64,000 nt of DNA from Nocardia nova NBRC 15556 (GTDB lineage Bacteria; Actinomycetota; Actinomycetes; Mycobacteriales; Mycobacteriaceae), in contig NZ_BDBN01000027.1 of NCBI RefSeq assembly GCF_001613005.1, positions 1-64,000 of the forward strand. The letters are read 5' to 3'. The first letter of the stretch is position 1, and every line of letters starts with the position of its first letter. The translations under genes were made by a program, and so were the position numbers. This document shows positions 1 to 9,956 of this stretch, one piece after another. Under the pieces are notes generated by a model. The model did no database searches. It was not told the origin of the DNA and worked only from the letters and a program-made list of their open reading frames with translations.

Positions 1-211
1 CGCGCCGCAGATCGCCCGCCGGCTGCTGCGCACCCCCGGGGAGCCGGTCATCGGCTCGGCGCTGACCGGGGCGCTGATCGTGATCGCCGCCGATGTCGCG
101 GCCCGAACCGTCGTACCGGTCGACTTGCCGGTCGGCCTGGTCACCGCCGCGTTCGGCGGACCGTTCCTGCTGTTGCTGCTGATACGCGTGAACCGGAAGG
201 CGACATTGTGA
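1..211 (+). CDS. FecCD-family siderophore ABC transporter permease (C-terminal fragment)
   Basis: Only the last ~69 codons are in the window, read in the frame starting at base 2. The peptide runs through an Ala/Val/Leu-rich membrane helix, then PVGLVTAAFGGPFLLLLLIR and a short basic tail. The P(V/I)G..T...G.P.F..LL ending is typical of FecCD/BtuC-type permeases for iron-siderophores or cobalamin. The stop overlaps the GTG start of the ATPase gene by 4 bp (GTGA at 208-211), so the two are translationally coupled and form one importer. The substrate cannot be read from this fragment; ferric siderophore is the most likely. Confidence 0.85.
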   Translation, partial: APQIARRLLRTPGEPVIGSALTGALIVIAADVAARTVVPVDLPVGLVTAAFGGPFLLLLLIRVNRKATL

Positions 212-1095
212 GCACCCGAACCCCGCACCGGAACACCGGCAACGACGCCCACCGCCTCGCCGCGGAGAACATCACCCTCGGCTACGGCGGCCGTGTCATC
301 GTCGACGGCCTCAGCGTCGATATCGAACCCGGCCTCATCACCACGGTGATCGGCCCGAACGGCTGCGGCAAATCCACACTGCTGCGCGGACTGGGCCGGC
401 TGCTGCGGCCGAACGCGGGCCGAGTCCTGTTGGACGGCAAGGCGATCGCCACCATGAAGACCCGCGACGTCGCCCGCATCGTCGGCATGCTGCCGCAGAC
501 ACCGGTCGCGCCGGAGGGCCTGACCGTGGCCGATCTGGTCGCGCGCGGCCGCCACCCGCATCAGTCCTGGCTGCGCCAATGGTCGGCCGACGACGAAACC
601 GAGGTCGCGCACGCCCTCGCCCAGACCGGCGTGTCGGAACTGGCCGACCGCACCCTCGACGAACTGTCGGGCGGGCAGCGCCAGCGGGCGTGGATTTCCA
701 TGGCACTGGCCCAGGGCACCGACATCCTGCTGCTCGACGAGCCCACCACCTATCTGGATCTGGCCCACTCGCTGGAAGTGCTCGACCTCGTCGACCGGCT
801 GCACGACGATCTGGGCCGGACCGTGGTCATGGTGTTGCACGATCTGAATCTGGCCATCCGCTACAGCGACCGGCTGATCGTCATGCGTGAGGGCCGCATC
901 GTCGCCCAGGGCGCGCCGAGCGAGGTGATCGACACCGAACTGTTGCGGACGGTCTTCGGCCTGCGTGCCGAGGTGCACACCGATCCGGTGTCGGAGCGCC
1001 CGATGATCGTGCCCATCGGCGCGCGGCACGTCGTCGGCGCCGTCGGCGGACCGCGCCCGGACGATGCCGCAACGAGTTCCCCGACCGGTTTATGA
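208..1095 (+). CDS. Siderophore-type ABC transporter ATP-binding protein
   Basis: A 295-residue cytoplasmic ATPase that would drive the adjacent FecCD-type permease. Walker A GPNGCGKST is at residues 49-57, the Q-loop near MLPQT, the ABC signature LSGGQRQR at 153-160, Walker B ILLLDEP at 173-179 and the switch histidine at 211. Length and the ELSGGQRQRAWI motif fit the FecE/FepC group of iron-siderophore importers. The start is GTG inside a 4-bp overlap with the permease. A polar Pro/Thr/Ser-rich tail of ~25 residues follows the fold. Haem or cobalamin import remains possible because the binding protein is not in the window. Confidence 0.93.
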   Translation: MSTRTPHRNTGNDAHRLAAENITLGYGGRVIVDGLSVDIEPGLITTVIGPNGCGKSTLLRGLGRLLRPNAGRVLLDGKAIATMKTRDVARIVGMLPQTPVAPEGLTVADLVARGRHPHQSWLRQWSADDETEVAHALAQTGVSELADRTLDELSGGQRQRAWISMALAQGTDILLLDEPTTYLDLAHSLEVLDLVDRLHDDLGRTVVMVLHDLNLAIRYSDRLIVMREGRIVAQGAPSEVIDTELLRTVFGLRAEVHTDPVSERPMIVPIGARHVVGAVGGPRPDDAATSSPTGL

Positions 1096-1121
1096 AAAAT
1101 CCCACATAGCTACCCACCGGT

Positions 1122-1138
1122 TACGACGAACTGTAGTA
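1122..1138. promoter_or_regulatory. Candidate BlaI/MecI-type operator upstream of blaI
   Basis: An imperfect inverted repeat, TACGACG-aac-TGTAGTA, ends 34 bp before the repressor start. One half-site is TGTAGTA, and the centre ACGAACTGTA resembles MecI/BlaI operators built on TACA/TGTA. Autoregulation of blaI-type genes is usual, so this is the likely autoregulatory site. The left arm has two mismatches against the right. Confidence 0.45.
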
Positions 1139-1172
1139 CGCATTTGTGTCGTTGCCTCCGTAAGCTGGAGGG

Positions 1173-1610
1173 ATGGCAGGTCTTGGTGAACTCGAGAAAG
1201 CGGTCATGGACCAGTTGTGGTCGGCCGATGAACCGCAGACGGTACGGCAGGTCCATGAAGCCCTCGCCGCGCGCCGCGAGCTCGCGTACACCACGGTGAT
1301 GACGGTGCTCCAGCGACTGGCGAAGAAGAATCTGGTCGTGCAACAGCGCGACGACCGGGCACATCGGTACGCGCCCGTGCACACGCGCGACGAACTCGTG
1401 GCCAGTCTGATGGTCGACGCGCTGCAGCAGGCCGACGAAGTCGGGTCCCGCCGCGCCGCGCTCGTGCACTTCGTCGAACAGGTCGGAAAGGATGAGGCTG
1501 CCGCACTCCGCGATGCACTCGCTAAGCTCGAAGCAACCGAGACCGCGCGCAACCCGTCCGAGGACGAGAACACCGCATCCGACGACAACGGAGTCGCCCC
1601 GCCGCAGTAG
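1173..1610 (+). CDS. BlaI/MecI/CopY-family transcriptional repressor
   Basis: A 145-residue winged-helix repressor. The N-terminal ~75 residues carry the family pattern (GELEKAVMDQLW near residue 4, then TVRQVHEAL and YTTVMTVLQRLAKKNLV). The C-terminal part is the dimerisation region that the partner protease would cleave or signal to. A GGAGG-like site sits just before the ATG. The next gene is an M56 metallopeptidase, the normal BlaR1/MecR1-type partner, and the pair matches M. tuberculosis Rv1846c/Rv1845c. It probably represses itself and cell-wall or respiration genes. The acidic tail after residue 120 is not part of the core fold. Confidence 0.93.
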   Translation: MAGLGELEKAVMDQLWSADEPQTVRQVHEALAARRELAYTTVMTVLQRLAKKNLVVQQRDDRAHRYAPVHTRDELVASLMVDALQQADEVGSRRAALVHFVEQVGKDEAAALRDALAKLEATETARNPSEDENTASDDNGVAPPQ

Positions 1611-1673
1611 CTGCGTGGTGCTCTCCGGCGCCGCGATCTCGGGCCCCTGGCCCCACAACGCAGTGAGCTGAGT

Positions 1674-2651
1674 ATGAACGCAACAGCGCCGGTCTTCGCC
1701 GGTCTCGCCTTGCTTCTCGCGGGACCGGTCCCGGCTCTGCTCAGCCGAGCCACCTGGCCGTACCGGACTCCCCGCGCGGCGCTGGTGTTGTGGCAGGCGG
1801 TCGCGCTGGCAGCGGTGTTGTCGGCGTTCGGATCCGGGCTGGCCATCGCCAGTCTGCTGCTGGTCCCGGGACCCGACGGTCGCCCCACCACCTCCCCGAC
1901 CAAGGAGATCGACGCGCTCGGCCTGGGCCTCTGGCTGATCTACGTCGTGGTCTTCGCGCTGACCCTGCTGGTCGGCGCACGCCTGATCTACGCCGCGATC
2001 CGGGTCGGCGTGCACACCCGCCGCCGCCGGGCCCGGCACCGGATGCTGGTCGACCTGCTCGACCAAGGCGGCGACATCGGGCACGGCGATCTGATCGCGG
2101 CCTCGCCGCTGGCCGGTACCCGTGCCGCGGATATCCGCGTCCTCGCCGCCGCCGAGCCCATCGCCTATTGCCTGCCCGGTCTGCGCCAGCGCGTGGTGCT
2201 CAGCCAGGGAACGTTCGCGAACCTGTCGAAATCCGAACTGACCGCGATCGTCAGCCACGAGCGTTCGCATCTGCGGGCGCGCCACGACCTGGTGCTGGAG
2301 GCGTTCACCGCCGCGCACGAGGCATTCCCGCGGGTGGTACGCAGCAAATCCGCGCTGGATTCGGTGAAGCTGCTGATCGAACTGCTCGCCGACGATTCCG
2401 CCGTCAAGGTCACCGGACCCACCCCGCTGGCCCGCGCGCTGGTGACGTGCTCGAATTCCACCGCCCCGCAGGGAGCCATGGCCGCCGGCGGGCCCACCAC
2501 ACTCATCCGCATCCAGCGCCTGACCGGTCCGCTCGGCGATCTGCGCATCGCGACCGCGGCCTACGCGACGGCCGCCGCGATCCTGGTGGTGCCGACCCTC
2601 GCGGTGGCGATTCCGTGGCTGGTCGAATTGAACCGGTTGCTGAGTGCCTGA
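1674..2651 (+). CDS. M56-family membrane metallopeptidase (BlaR1/MecR1-type)
   Basis: A 325-residue polytopic membrane protein. Hydrophobic segments lie near residues 5-25, 35-63, 83-110 and 295-318. The zinc protease motif HERSH (HExxH) is at 195-199, on the loop between the last two membrane segments. It lacks the penicillin-binding sensor domain of staphylococcal BlaR1, as is common in actinobacteria (Rv1845c type). With the upstream BlaI repressor it forms the expected sensor/protease and repressor pair. The stop overlaps the next gene's GTG start by 8 bp, so the helicase gene may be co-transcribed. Confidence 0.9.
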   Translation: MNATAPVFAGLALLLAGPVPALLSRATWPYRTPRAALVLWQAVALAAVLSAFGSGLAIASLLLVPGPDGRPTTSPTKEIDALGLGLWLIYVVVFALTLLVGARLIYAAIRVGVHTRRRRARHRMLVDLLDQGGDIGHGDLIAASPLAGTRAADIRVLAAAEPIAYCLPGLRQRVVLSQGTFANLSKSELTAIVSHERSHLRARHDLVLEAFTAAHEAFPRVVRSKSALDSVKLLIELLADDSAVKVTGPTPLARALVTCSNSTAPQGAMAAGGPTTLIRIQRLTGPLGDLRIATAAYATAAAILVVPTLAVAIPWLVELNRLLSA

Positions 2652-4479
2652 GCGGCGGCGTTCCCCGGGAGCTCACGGCCGGCACGCGAACAATCGCGGG
2701 GACAAGCCTTTCGGACGCGGCGGCCCCCGGGGCGCGCGATCCTCGGAAGCTTCCGGGCGGGCCGGGTCCGGCCGGCCGGCGGGCGAGCGCACGGGACGAT
2801 CGGACCGCACACCGGATGCCGGAGACCGGGCGCCGAAGGACCGTCGCCGAGCCGGGCGCTCCGAACTCTCGACCTCATCGCCGGGCGGCGAAGCTTCTCG
2901 CGGTCCGGCCGCGGGGCCCGGATTCGCGGAACTCGGCCTGCCGGTCGAACTGGTGCAGGCGTTGCGGCGGGAGCGCCTCGAGACCGCATTTCCCATTCAG
3001 GCGGCGGCCATTCCGGATGTGCTCGCCGGTCGCGATGTGCTGGGACGCGCGGCCACCGGTTCCGGCAAGACCCTGGCCTTCGGCCTGCCGATGCTGGTCC
3101 GGCTGCGGCGCGGCGCGTCCGCACCGCGCCGCCCCCGTGCGCTCGTCCTCGCCCCGACCCGCGAGTTGGCCCTGCAGATCGAGACGGCCCTCGACGAGAC
3201 CGCGCTGTCGCTGGGCCTGCGGGTGGCGACGGCCGTCGGCGGTGTGCCGATCAAACGGCAGGCCGATCGCCTGAGCCGCGGCGTGGACCTGCTGGTAGCG
3301 ACCCCCGGCCGGCTCACCGACCTCATCGACCAAGACAAGGTCGGCCTGGACGCGATCCGCGTGGTCGCGATCGACGAGGCCGACCACATGGCCGAACTGG
3401 GCTTCGTCGACCAGATCCGCACGATCCTCGACCGCTTGCCCGCCGGCACTCAGCACCTGCTCTTCTCCGCGACCTTGGATGCCGCCGTCGACACGCTGGT
3501 GCACACCTATCTGAACGACCCCGTCCATCACGACGTCACGACCACCGCGGAAACGCGGGCGCCTTCTCCCGGGCACGCCGCGGCCCGCCCGGGCTCGCAG
3601 GCAACCGATTCGGTGGTTGCTGCGGAGAGTGCCGATGCTCCAGCTGCCATTGCGGCCGGAACGCCCCCGGCACGCAAATACGCTGAAAGACAAGAGAATT
3701 CACCGCACCCGGCTGCCGGGACCGGCCGGGAAGCCCGGCCGCAAGTGGCGAGCTCGCCGACGACGTCGACTGTCGAACCCACTCCCGCCGATGGGATCGG
3801 CAGACCGCCCACCGGAAATGATTTCAGCGGGCTCTCCTCTTCCGGTACGGCGAAACCCTCCCACTACCTCCTCCAGGTGCGAGCGACCGACAAGCGCGCA
3901 GTGGTCGCGGAGATCGCAGCGCGCGACGGGCGCACTCTGCTGTTCGTGCGCACCCAGTACGGTGCGGACAAACTCGCCGGGCGGCTGCGGGAAGCGGGCG
4001 TCGGCGCCGTCGCGCTGCACGGCGGGCTGAGCCAAGCGCAGCGTACGCGCACCTTGGCCGCGTTCTCCTCCGGTGCGGCACCGGTTCTCGTCGCCACCGA
4101 CGTGGCCGCACGCGGCATCCACGTCGACGACGTCACGCTGGTGGTCCACGTCGATCCCGCCGCCGATGCCAAGGACTATCTGCACCGCTCCGGCCGCACG
4201 GGCCGCGCGGGCGCGAGCGGCACCGTGGTCACGATCGGCACCGATACGAGCGCGGACACCGTGCTCCGCGAAGCCGCGGTGGTATTCGAGCACGTGCGCA
4301 TCCGCCCCGGCGACCCCCGGCTCGCCGTCTTGGCCGGGGCCCGCCCGCCGACTGGACGCCCAGTCCCGGATCCGGCCGCCGCCCCGCCTCGGACGGTCGA
4401 CACGCAAGAAGCCGACACACGCGCAAGGCCCCGGCGAAACACCCGGCCGCCACACTCCCGCAACCGCCGCGCCAACTGA
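2644..4479 (+). CDS. DEAD-box ATP-dependent RNA helicase with a long inter-domain insert
   Basis: A 611-residue helicase that would remodel RNA with ATP. The N-terminal ~90 residues are a basic, Arg/Gly/Ser-rich tail. RecA domain 1 has ATGSGKT (137-143), PTREL (171-175), DEAD (244-247) and SAT (275-277). RecA domain 2 has TDVAARGIH (~485-493) and HRSGRTGR (514-521). Between them, residues ~301-405 form a Pro/Ala/Thr-rich low-complexity insert where most family members have only a short linker. The C-terminus is again basic and disordered. The start is GTG, overlapping the M56 gene by 8 bp. The conserved motifs are intact, so it should be active. Confidence 0.92.
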   Translation: MPERRRSPGAHGRHANNRGDKPFGRGGPRGARSSEASGRAGSGRPAGERTGRSDRTPDAGDRAPKDRRRAGRSELSTSSPGGEASRGPAAGPGFAELGLPVELVQALRRERLETAFPIQAAAIPDVLAGRDVLGRAATGSGKTLAFGLPMLVRLRRGASAPRRPRALVLAPTRELALQIETALDETALSLGLRVATAVGGVPIKRQADRLSRGVDLLVATPGRLTDLIDQDKVGLDAIRVVAIDEADHMAELGFVDQIRTILDRLPAGTQHLLFSATLDAAVDTLVHTYLNDPVHHDVTTTAETRAPSPGHAAARPGSQATDSVVAAESADAPAAIAAGTPPARKYAERQENSPHPAAGTGREARPQVASSPTTSTVEPTPADGIGRPPTGNDFSGLSSSGTAKPSHYLLQVRATDKRAVVAEIAARDGRTLLFVRTQYGADKLAGRLREAGVGAVALHGGLSQAQRTRTLAAFSSGAAPVLVATDVAARGIHVDDVTLVVHVDPAADAKDYLHRSGRTGRAGASGTVVTIGTDTSADTVLREAAVVFEHVRIRPGDPRLAVLAGARPPTGRPVPDPAAAPPRTVDTQEADTRARPRRNTRPPHSRNRRAN

Positions 4480-4528
4480 ATCACCTACCGGGACAACTCA
4501 ACCCCGTCGACGCGGCAGCGTGCCCGGC

Positions 4529-4542
4529 GACCGACGTCGGTC
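4529..4542. terminator. Palindrome in the convergent helicase/eutC gap
   Basis: A 14-bp perfect palindrome, GACCGACGTCGGTC, lies in the 237-bp gap between the helicase stop and the eutC stop. It is flanked by GGC and CCCGG and followed by a short T run, so it could fold as a weak terminator serving both strands. Nothing else was recognised in 4480-4716. Confidence 0.3.
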
Positions 4543-4716
4543 CCGGTTTCCGACTGCGAACCGTTGATTCGGCCTACCGTGCCATCATCACCGACCACGC
4601 CCCTCGTCCCCCGCGCCCGCATCCGCACCGGACGGAACCGGCGAGAAGGGCACGGTTCGCTCCTACCGCACCTCTCGGTATGGCGCACTTTCGACCGTGC
4701 AGCGTCGCTTTCGCTG

Positions 4717-5556
4717 TCAGCGCTCCGGAATGGCTTCCACCACAGTGGTTTTCACCGCATCGGCGGCAGACCCGTCCTTCAGGTCCACGCCGGATCGTCC
4801 CAGTGCACGCGCACCCGCTACCAGACCCGCGACGACGGTGGCCGCCTGTCGATACCCCAGACCCTCGGGCGGGTGAATATTCGACACGCAGTTGCGTTCG
4901 GCGTCGGTGCGGCCCGGTCGGGGGCGGTGGGTGAGGTAGATGCCGAGACTGTCGGCCACCGACAGACCGGGGCGTTCGCCGATCAGCACCAGCACGGTGC
5001 GCACGCCGAGCGCGGCGCCGAGATGGTCACCGATCGCCACCCGCGCCTGCGTCGCGATCACCGGCGGGGCCAGCGTGTAGTGCGGGGCGAGTTCGTCGAC
5101 CAGGGCCGCGAGCAGATCCGGTCCGTGTGTCGCGAGCGCACTCGGGGACAAACCGTCGGCCAGAACGATTCCCACATCGAAAGCACTGGGCGACAGAGGC
5201 TTTCGTACCGCCGAGGAGTCCTCGGGTTCTCGTCCGAGATCGGGCCGGCGCAGATACTCCGCACGGTCTCGGGCCCGGCTGCGTACCCGGATCGGCGTCC
5301 CGACGTCCAGCGCGGCGACCCGTTCGCACAGCGCATCCACGTCCACGCAGGTGTGCACCGCGTCGCGCGCCGCCGCATGCGCGGCCCGGAATTCCAGTAC
5401 GCGCGCGGTGGGCAGTGCGTCACCGGTTCGCCCGAGCCCGATCCGCGCCTGCGTCGTCCCACGCAATTCCCGCCAGAACAACTCGCTGTCCGCACCTGAT
5501 CGACGCCCATCGCGCGCCTGTCCGGCTCCGGTCGGATTCGTCCCGATGGCGCTCAT
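4717..5556 (-). CDS. eutC: Ethanolamine ammonia-lyase small subunit
   Basis: A 279-residue light subunit of adenosylcobalamin-dependent ethanolamine ammonia-lyase, which converts ethanolamine to acetaldehyde and ammonia. Family blocks include LADGLSP, LIGERPGLSVADSLG (with the Rossmann-like Glu/Arg loop that holds B12) and a C-terminal SGVDLKDGSAADAVK. The ATG at 5554-5556 overlaps the eutB stop by 4 bp (ATGA), which fixes the start; upstream in-frame codons lie inside eutB. No permease, reactivase (eutA) or microcompartment gene is adjacent, so the enzyme probably works in the cytosol. Confidence 0.95.
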   Translation of the reverse strand: MSAIGTNPTGAGQARDGRRSGADSELFWRELRGTTQARIGLGRTGDALPTARVLEFRAAHAAARDAVHTCVDVDALCERVAALDVGTPIRVRSRARDRAEYLRRPDLGREPEDSSAVRKPLSPSAFDVGIVLADGLSPSALATHGPDLLAALVDELAPHYTLAPPVIATQARVAIGDHLGAALGVRTVLVLIGERPGLSVADSLGIYLTHRPRPGRTDAERNCVSNIHPPEGLGYRQAATVVAGLVAGARALGRSGVDLKDGSAADAVKTTVVEAIPER

Positions 5557-6974
5557 CGCGGCCCCGCCAATTCCCGCAGCGGCGAGGTCAGCGGTTCCAC
5601 CGCGGCGATACCGCCCGCGGCGTCGAGCATGCCCAGTCGCGCGAGCCACTGCTCGAACTCCGGCGCGGGCGCCAGGCCCAGCAGGCGGCGCACGTACAGC
5701 GCGTCGTGGAAACTGAGGCTCTGGTAGCCGAGCATCACGTCGTCGGCCCCCGGCACCGCGATCACGAAGGCGACACCGGCCGCGCCGAGCAGCGTCAGCA
5801 GGGTGTCCATATCGTCCTGATCGGCCTCGGCGTGGTTGGTGTAGCAGACGTCGACGCCCATCGGCAGGCCGAGCAGTTTGCCGCAGAAGTGATCCTCCAG
5901 CCCCGCCCGGACGATCTGTTTGCCGTCGTACAGATATTCCGGGCCGATGAAGCCGACGACCGTGTTGACCAGTAACGGCGCCAGTTCGCGCGCGACGGCG
6001 TACGCACGCGCCTCGAGCGTCTGCTGATCGACGGGCCTGCCGCCGGTACCGAAATGCGCGCCCGCCGACAGCGCCGAGCCCTGCCCGGTTTCCAGATACA
6101 TCACGTTGTTCCCGACGGTTCCGCGCCCCAACGATCGTCCGGCCTCGTTGGCCTCGCGCAGCAGCGACAGATTCACCCCGAAGCTCGCATTCGCCGCTTC
6201 CGTCCCGGCGACGGACTGAAAGACGAGATCCACCGGCGCCCCCGCCTCGATCAACCCCAGCGTGGTGGTCACATGGGCGAGCACGCAGGACTGGACCGGA
6301 ATGTCGAATCGGGTCCGCACCTCGTCGAGCAGCGTCAGCAGCTCAGCGGCGGCCCGCGGCGAGTCGGTGGCCGGATTCACGCCGATCACCGCATCCCCGC
6401 AGCCGAGCAGCAATCCGTCGAGCACCGCCGCGGCGATACCGCGCGGATCGTCGGTGGGGTGATTCGGCTGCAGCCGGGTGGCCAGCCGGCCCGGCAGTCC
6501 GATGGTGGTGCGGAAACCGGAGCGCACCTCGGCGGCCCGCGCGACCGCGATCAGATCCTGATTGCGCATCAGTTTGCTCACCGCCGCGACCATCTCCGGC
6601 GTCAAACCCGATGCCACGGAACGCAATACCGCTGCCGGTGGATCCGCCTCCGATCCGGCGGCCACCGCGAGCAGCCAGTCCCGCAGGCCGCCGACCGACA
6701 GCTGCGCGATCGGCGCGAAGGTCGCGCGATCATGCGTGTCGAGAATCAGCCGGGTGACCTCGTCGGTCTCGTAGGGCACCACCGGGTCGTTCAGGAAGTC
6801 GCGCAGCGGCACCTCGGCCAGCGCCCACTGCGCCGCGGCGCGCTCCGCGTCCGAACTCGCCGCGCACCCGGCGAGTTCGTCACCGCTGCGCAGCGGTGTC
6901 GCCTTGGCCAGCAGGTCGGCCAGCCCGTCGAAGGCGTAGGTCCGGCCGTGGAGGGTCTGCTGATACCGCGTCAT
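5553..6974 (-). CDS. eutB: Ethanolamine ammonia-lyase large subunit
   Basis: A 473-residue catalytic TIM-barrel subunit that, with EutC, deaminates ethanolamine using adenosylcobalamin. The start MTRYQQTLHGRTYAFDGL matches the family N-terminus and is preceded at 6980-6985 by a GGAGGA site, so the longer in-frame ORF upstream is not used. Conserved blocks include KATPLRSGDELAG, GCGDAVIGVNPATDS, FQSVAGTEAANASFG, the YLETGQGSALS substrate region, FIGPEYLYDGKQI and CYTNHAEADQDD. It is translationally coupled to eutC. No cobalamin riboswitch fits in the short 143-bp leader. Ethanolamine from phospholipids would supply nitrogen and acetaldehyde. Confidence 0.96.
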   Translation of the reverse strand: MTRYQQTLHGRTYAFDGLADLLAKATPLRSGDELAGCAASSDAERAAAQWALAEVPLRDFLNDPVVPYETDEVTRLILDTHDRATFAPIAQLSVGGLRDWLLAVAAGSEADPPAAVLRSVASGLTPEMVAAVSKLMRNQDLIAVARAAEVRSGFRTTIGLPGRLATRLQPNHPTDDPRGIAAAVLDGLLLGCGDAVIGVNPATDSPRAAAELLTLLDEVRTRFDIPVQSCVLAHVTTTLGLIEAGAPVDLVFQSVAGTEAANASFGVNLSLLREANEAGRSLGRGTVGNNVMYLETGQGSALSAGAHFGTGGRPVDQQTLEARAYAVARELAPLLVNTVVGFIGPEYLYDGKQIVRAGLEDHFCGKLLGLPMGVDVCYTNHAEADQDDMDTLLTLLGAAGVAFVIAVPGADDVMLGYQSLSFHDALYVRRLLGLAPAPEFEQWLARLGMLDAAGGIAAVEPLTSPLRELAGPR

Positions 6975-7117
6975 CGGTCTCCTCCGGATCGGCGTCCTGT
7001 CCACCCTCACCGCCGGTGGTGGCTGCCAGCGTACCGCCGCACCCACACCCCTCGATGTCCGTTATGTCCCAACGCGTTACGATCGGGTAAGCACTCCGGC
7101 ACTGCGAGGAGGCGCAC

Positions 7118-7641
7118 TTGACCGAACGCAAACCGGCCGGCATGGGTTTCGAATCCTGGATCGACAAGCAGATCCGCGAGGCCACCGAACGCGGTGAATT
7201 CGACAATCTGGCCGGAACCGGCAAACCGCTGCCCGGCGTGGGCGAGCCCTACGACGAGAACTGGTGGCTGAACAACTACCTGCGCCGCGAAGGTGTGGGC
7301 GGCGAGGCGCTGCTGCCGACCTCATTGGTGCTGCGCCGCGATCTGGAGCGGTTACCCGAGCGGGTCGCGGAGATGGATTCCGAGGCCGAGGTCCGCGCCT
7401 ATGTGTCCGATCTCAACATCCGCATCGTGGAATGGATCCGGATGCCGCACGGCCCCCACGTCCGCCTCGCACCCGCCCGAGCCGACGAGGTCGTCGCGCG
7501 CTGGCGCGCCGACCGGCACACCCGGCAACGAACGGCCGCCCCCAGCGGAAAAGACTCTCTCGCAACCACTTCCACGCGGCGCCGGGACGGCCACCCGCGG
7601 TGGTGGCGCCGACTGCTCCGCCGCGACCGCCCCGGCGCCGC

Positions 7642-7645
<4 letters not shown>
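7118..7645 (+). CDS. DUF1992 (DnaJ-homologue subfamily C member 28-like) protein
   Basis: A 175-residue protein whose residues ~6-85 match DUF1992: FESWIDKQIREATERGEFDN, then LAGTGKPLPG and ENWWLNNYLRREG. The biochemical role is unknown; the domain is shared with eukaryotic DNAJC28 but there is no J domain here. The start is TTG with a GAGGAGG site 7 bp upstream. The C-terminal 45 residues are basic, Arg-rich and probably disordered. Its stop shares the tetranucleotide CTAG (7642-7645) with the stop of the convergent PPOX gene. Confidence 0.85.
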
Positions 7646-9615
<1,970 letters not shown>

Positions 9616-9833
9616 ACTCGGCGCGGCTCGCGGAGGGCGATCCGGCAGGATCCGGCACACACCGGGCGTCTCCGCGTTCGCCGCGAGCCCGATCCGCCGC
9701 ACCGGAGGGGTCGCGGCGCGCCGCGCCGCTCGGTCGCCGCGAAGATCCCGGTAACATAGGCTGTGCCGACCGGCGGACCTCCGCCGACCGGCATTGCGTT
9801 TAGTTCGGCTCGTCCACTTGCGAAAGGAACCAG

Positions 9834-9956
9834 TTGTCACCCGCGTCCGAGGGCGCCACACAGGAGGGCTCCTCTACCGAGCCGGGTGACCAACCCGGCG
9901 CCTCCGTCTCCGCAGATCCTCCGTTACCCGGTGGGCGGTGCCGATCGTGTCCGTAG
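9834..9956 (+). CDS. Possible upstream leader ORF (40 codons) overlapping the CNNM start
   Basis: A TTG codon at 9834 follows AAAGGA at 9823-9828 with good spacing and opens 40 codons. The peptide is acidic and Pro-rich (STEPGDQPGASVSADPPLP) and ends in GGRCRSCP at TAG 9954-9956. It overlaps the GTG start of the CNNM gene (9938) by 19 bp in another frame, while that GTG has no Shine-Dalgarno of its own. It may be a regulatory or coupling leader. Alternatively it is the real N-terminal extension of the CNNM protein, separated by a frameshift. The rest of the 332-bp gap 9606-9937 shows only a GGCGGA-cc-TCCGCC palindrome near 9774-9787 and a TAACAT -10-like box near 9751. Confidence 0.4.
   Translation: MSPASEGATQEGSSTEPGDQPGASVSADPPLPGGRCRSCP

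Noticed and set aside
1110..2318. Long minus-strand ORF over blaI and M56
   Set aside because: Gln/Arg/His-rich mirror of two recognised genes.
6975..7117. Cobalamin riboswitch upstream of eutB
   Set aside because: The gap is 143 bp and shared with a divergent gene; no B12-box or typical aptamer core was seen.
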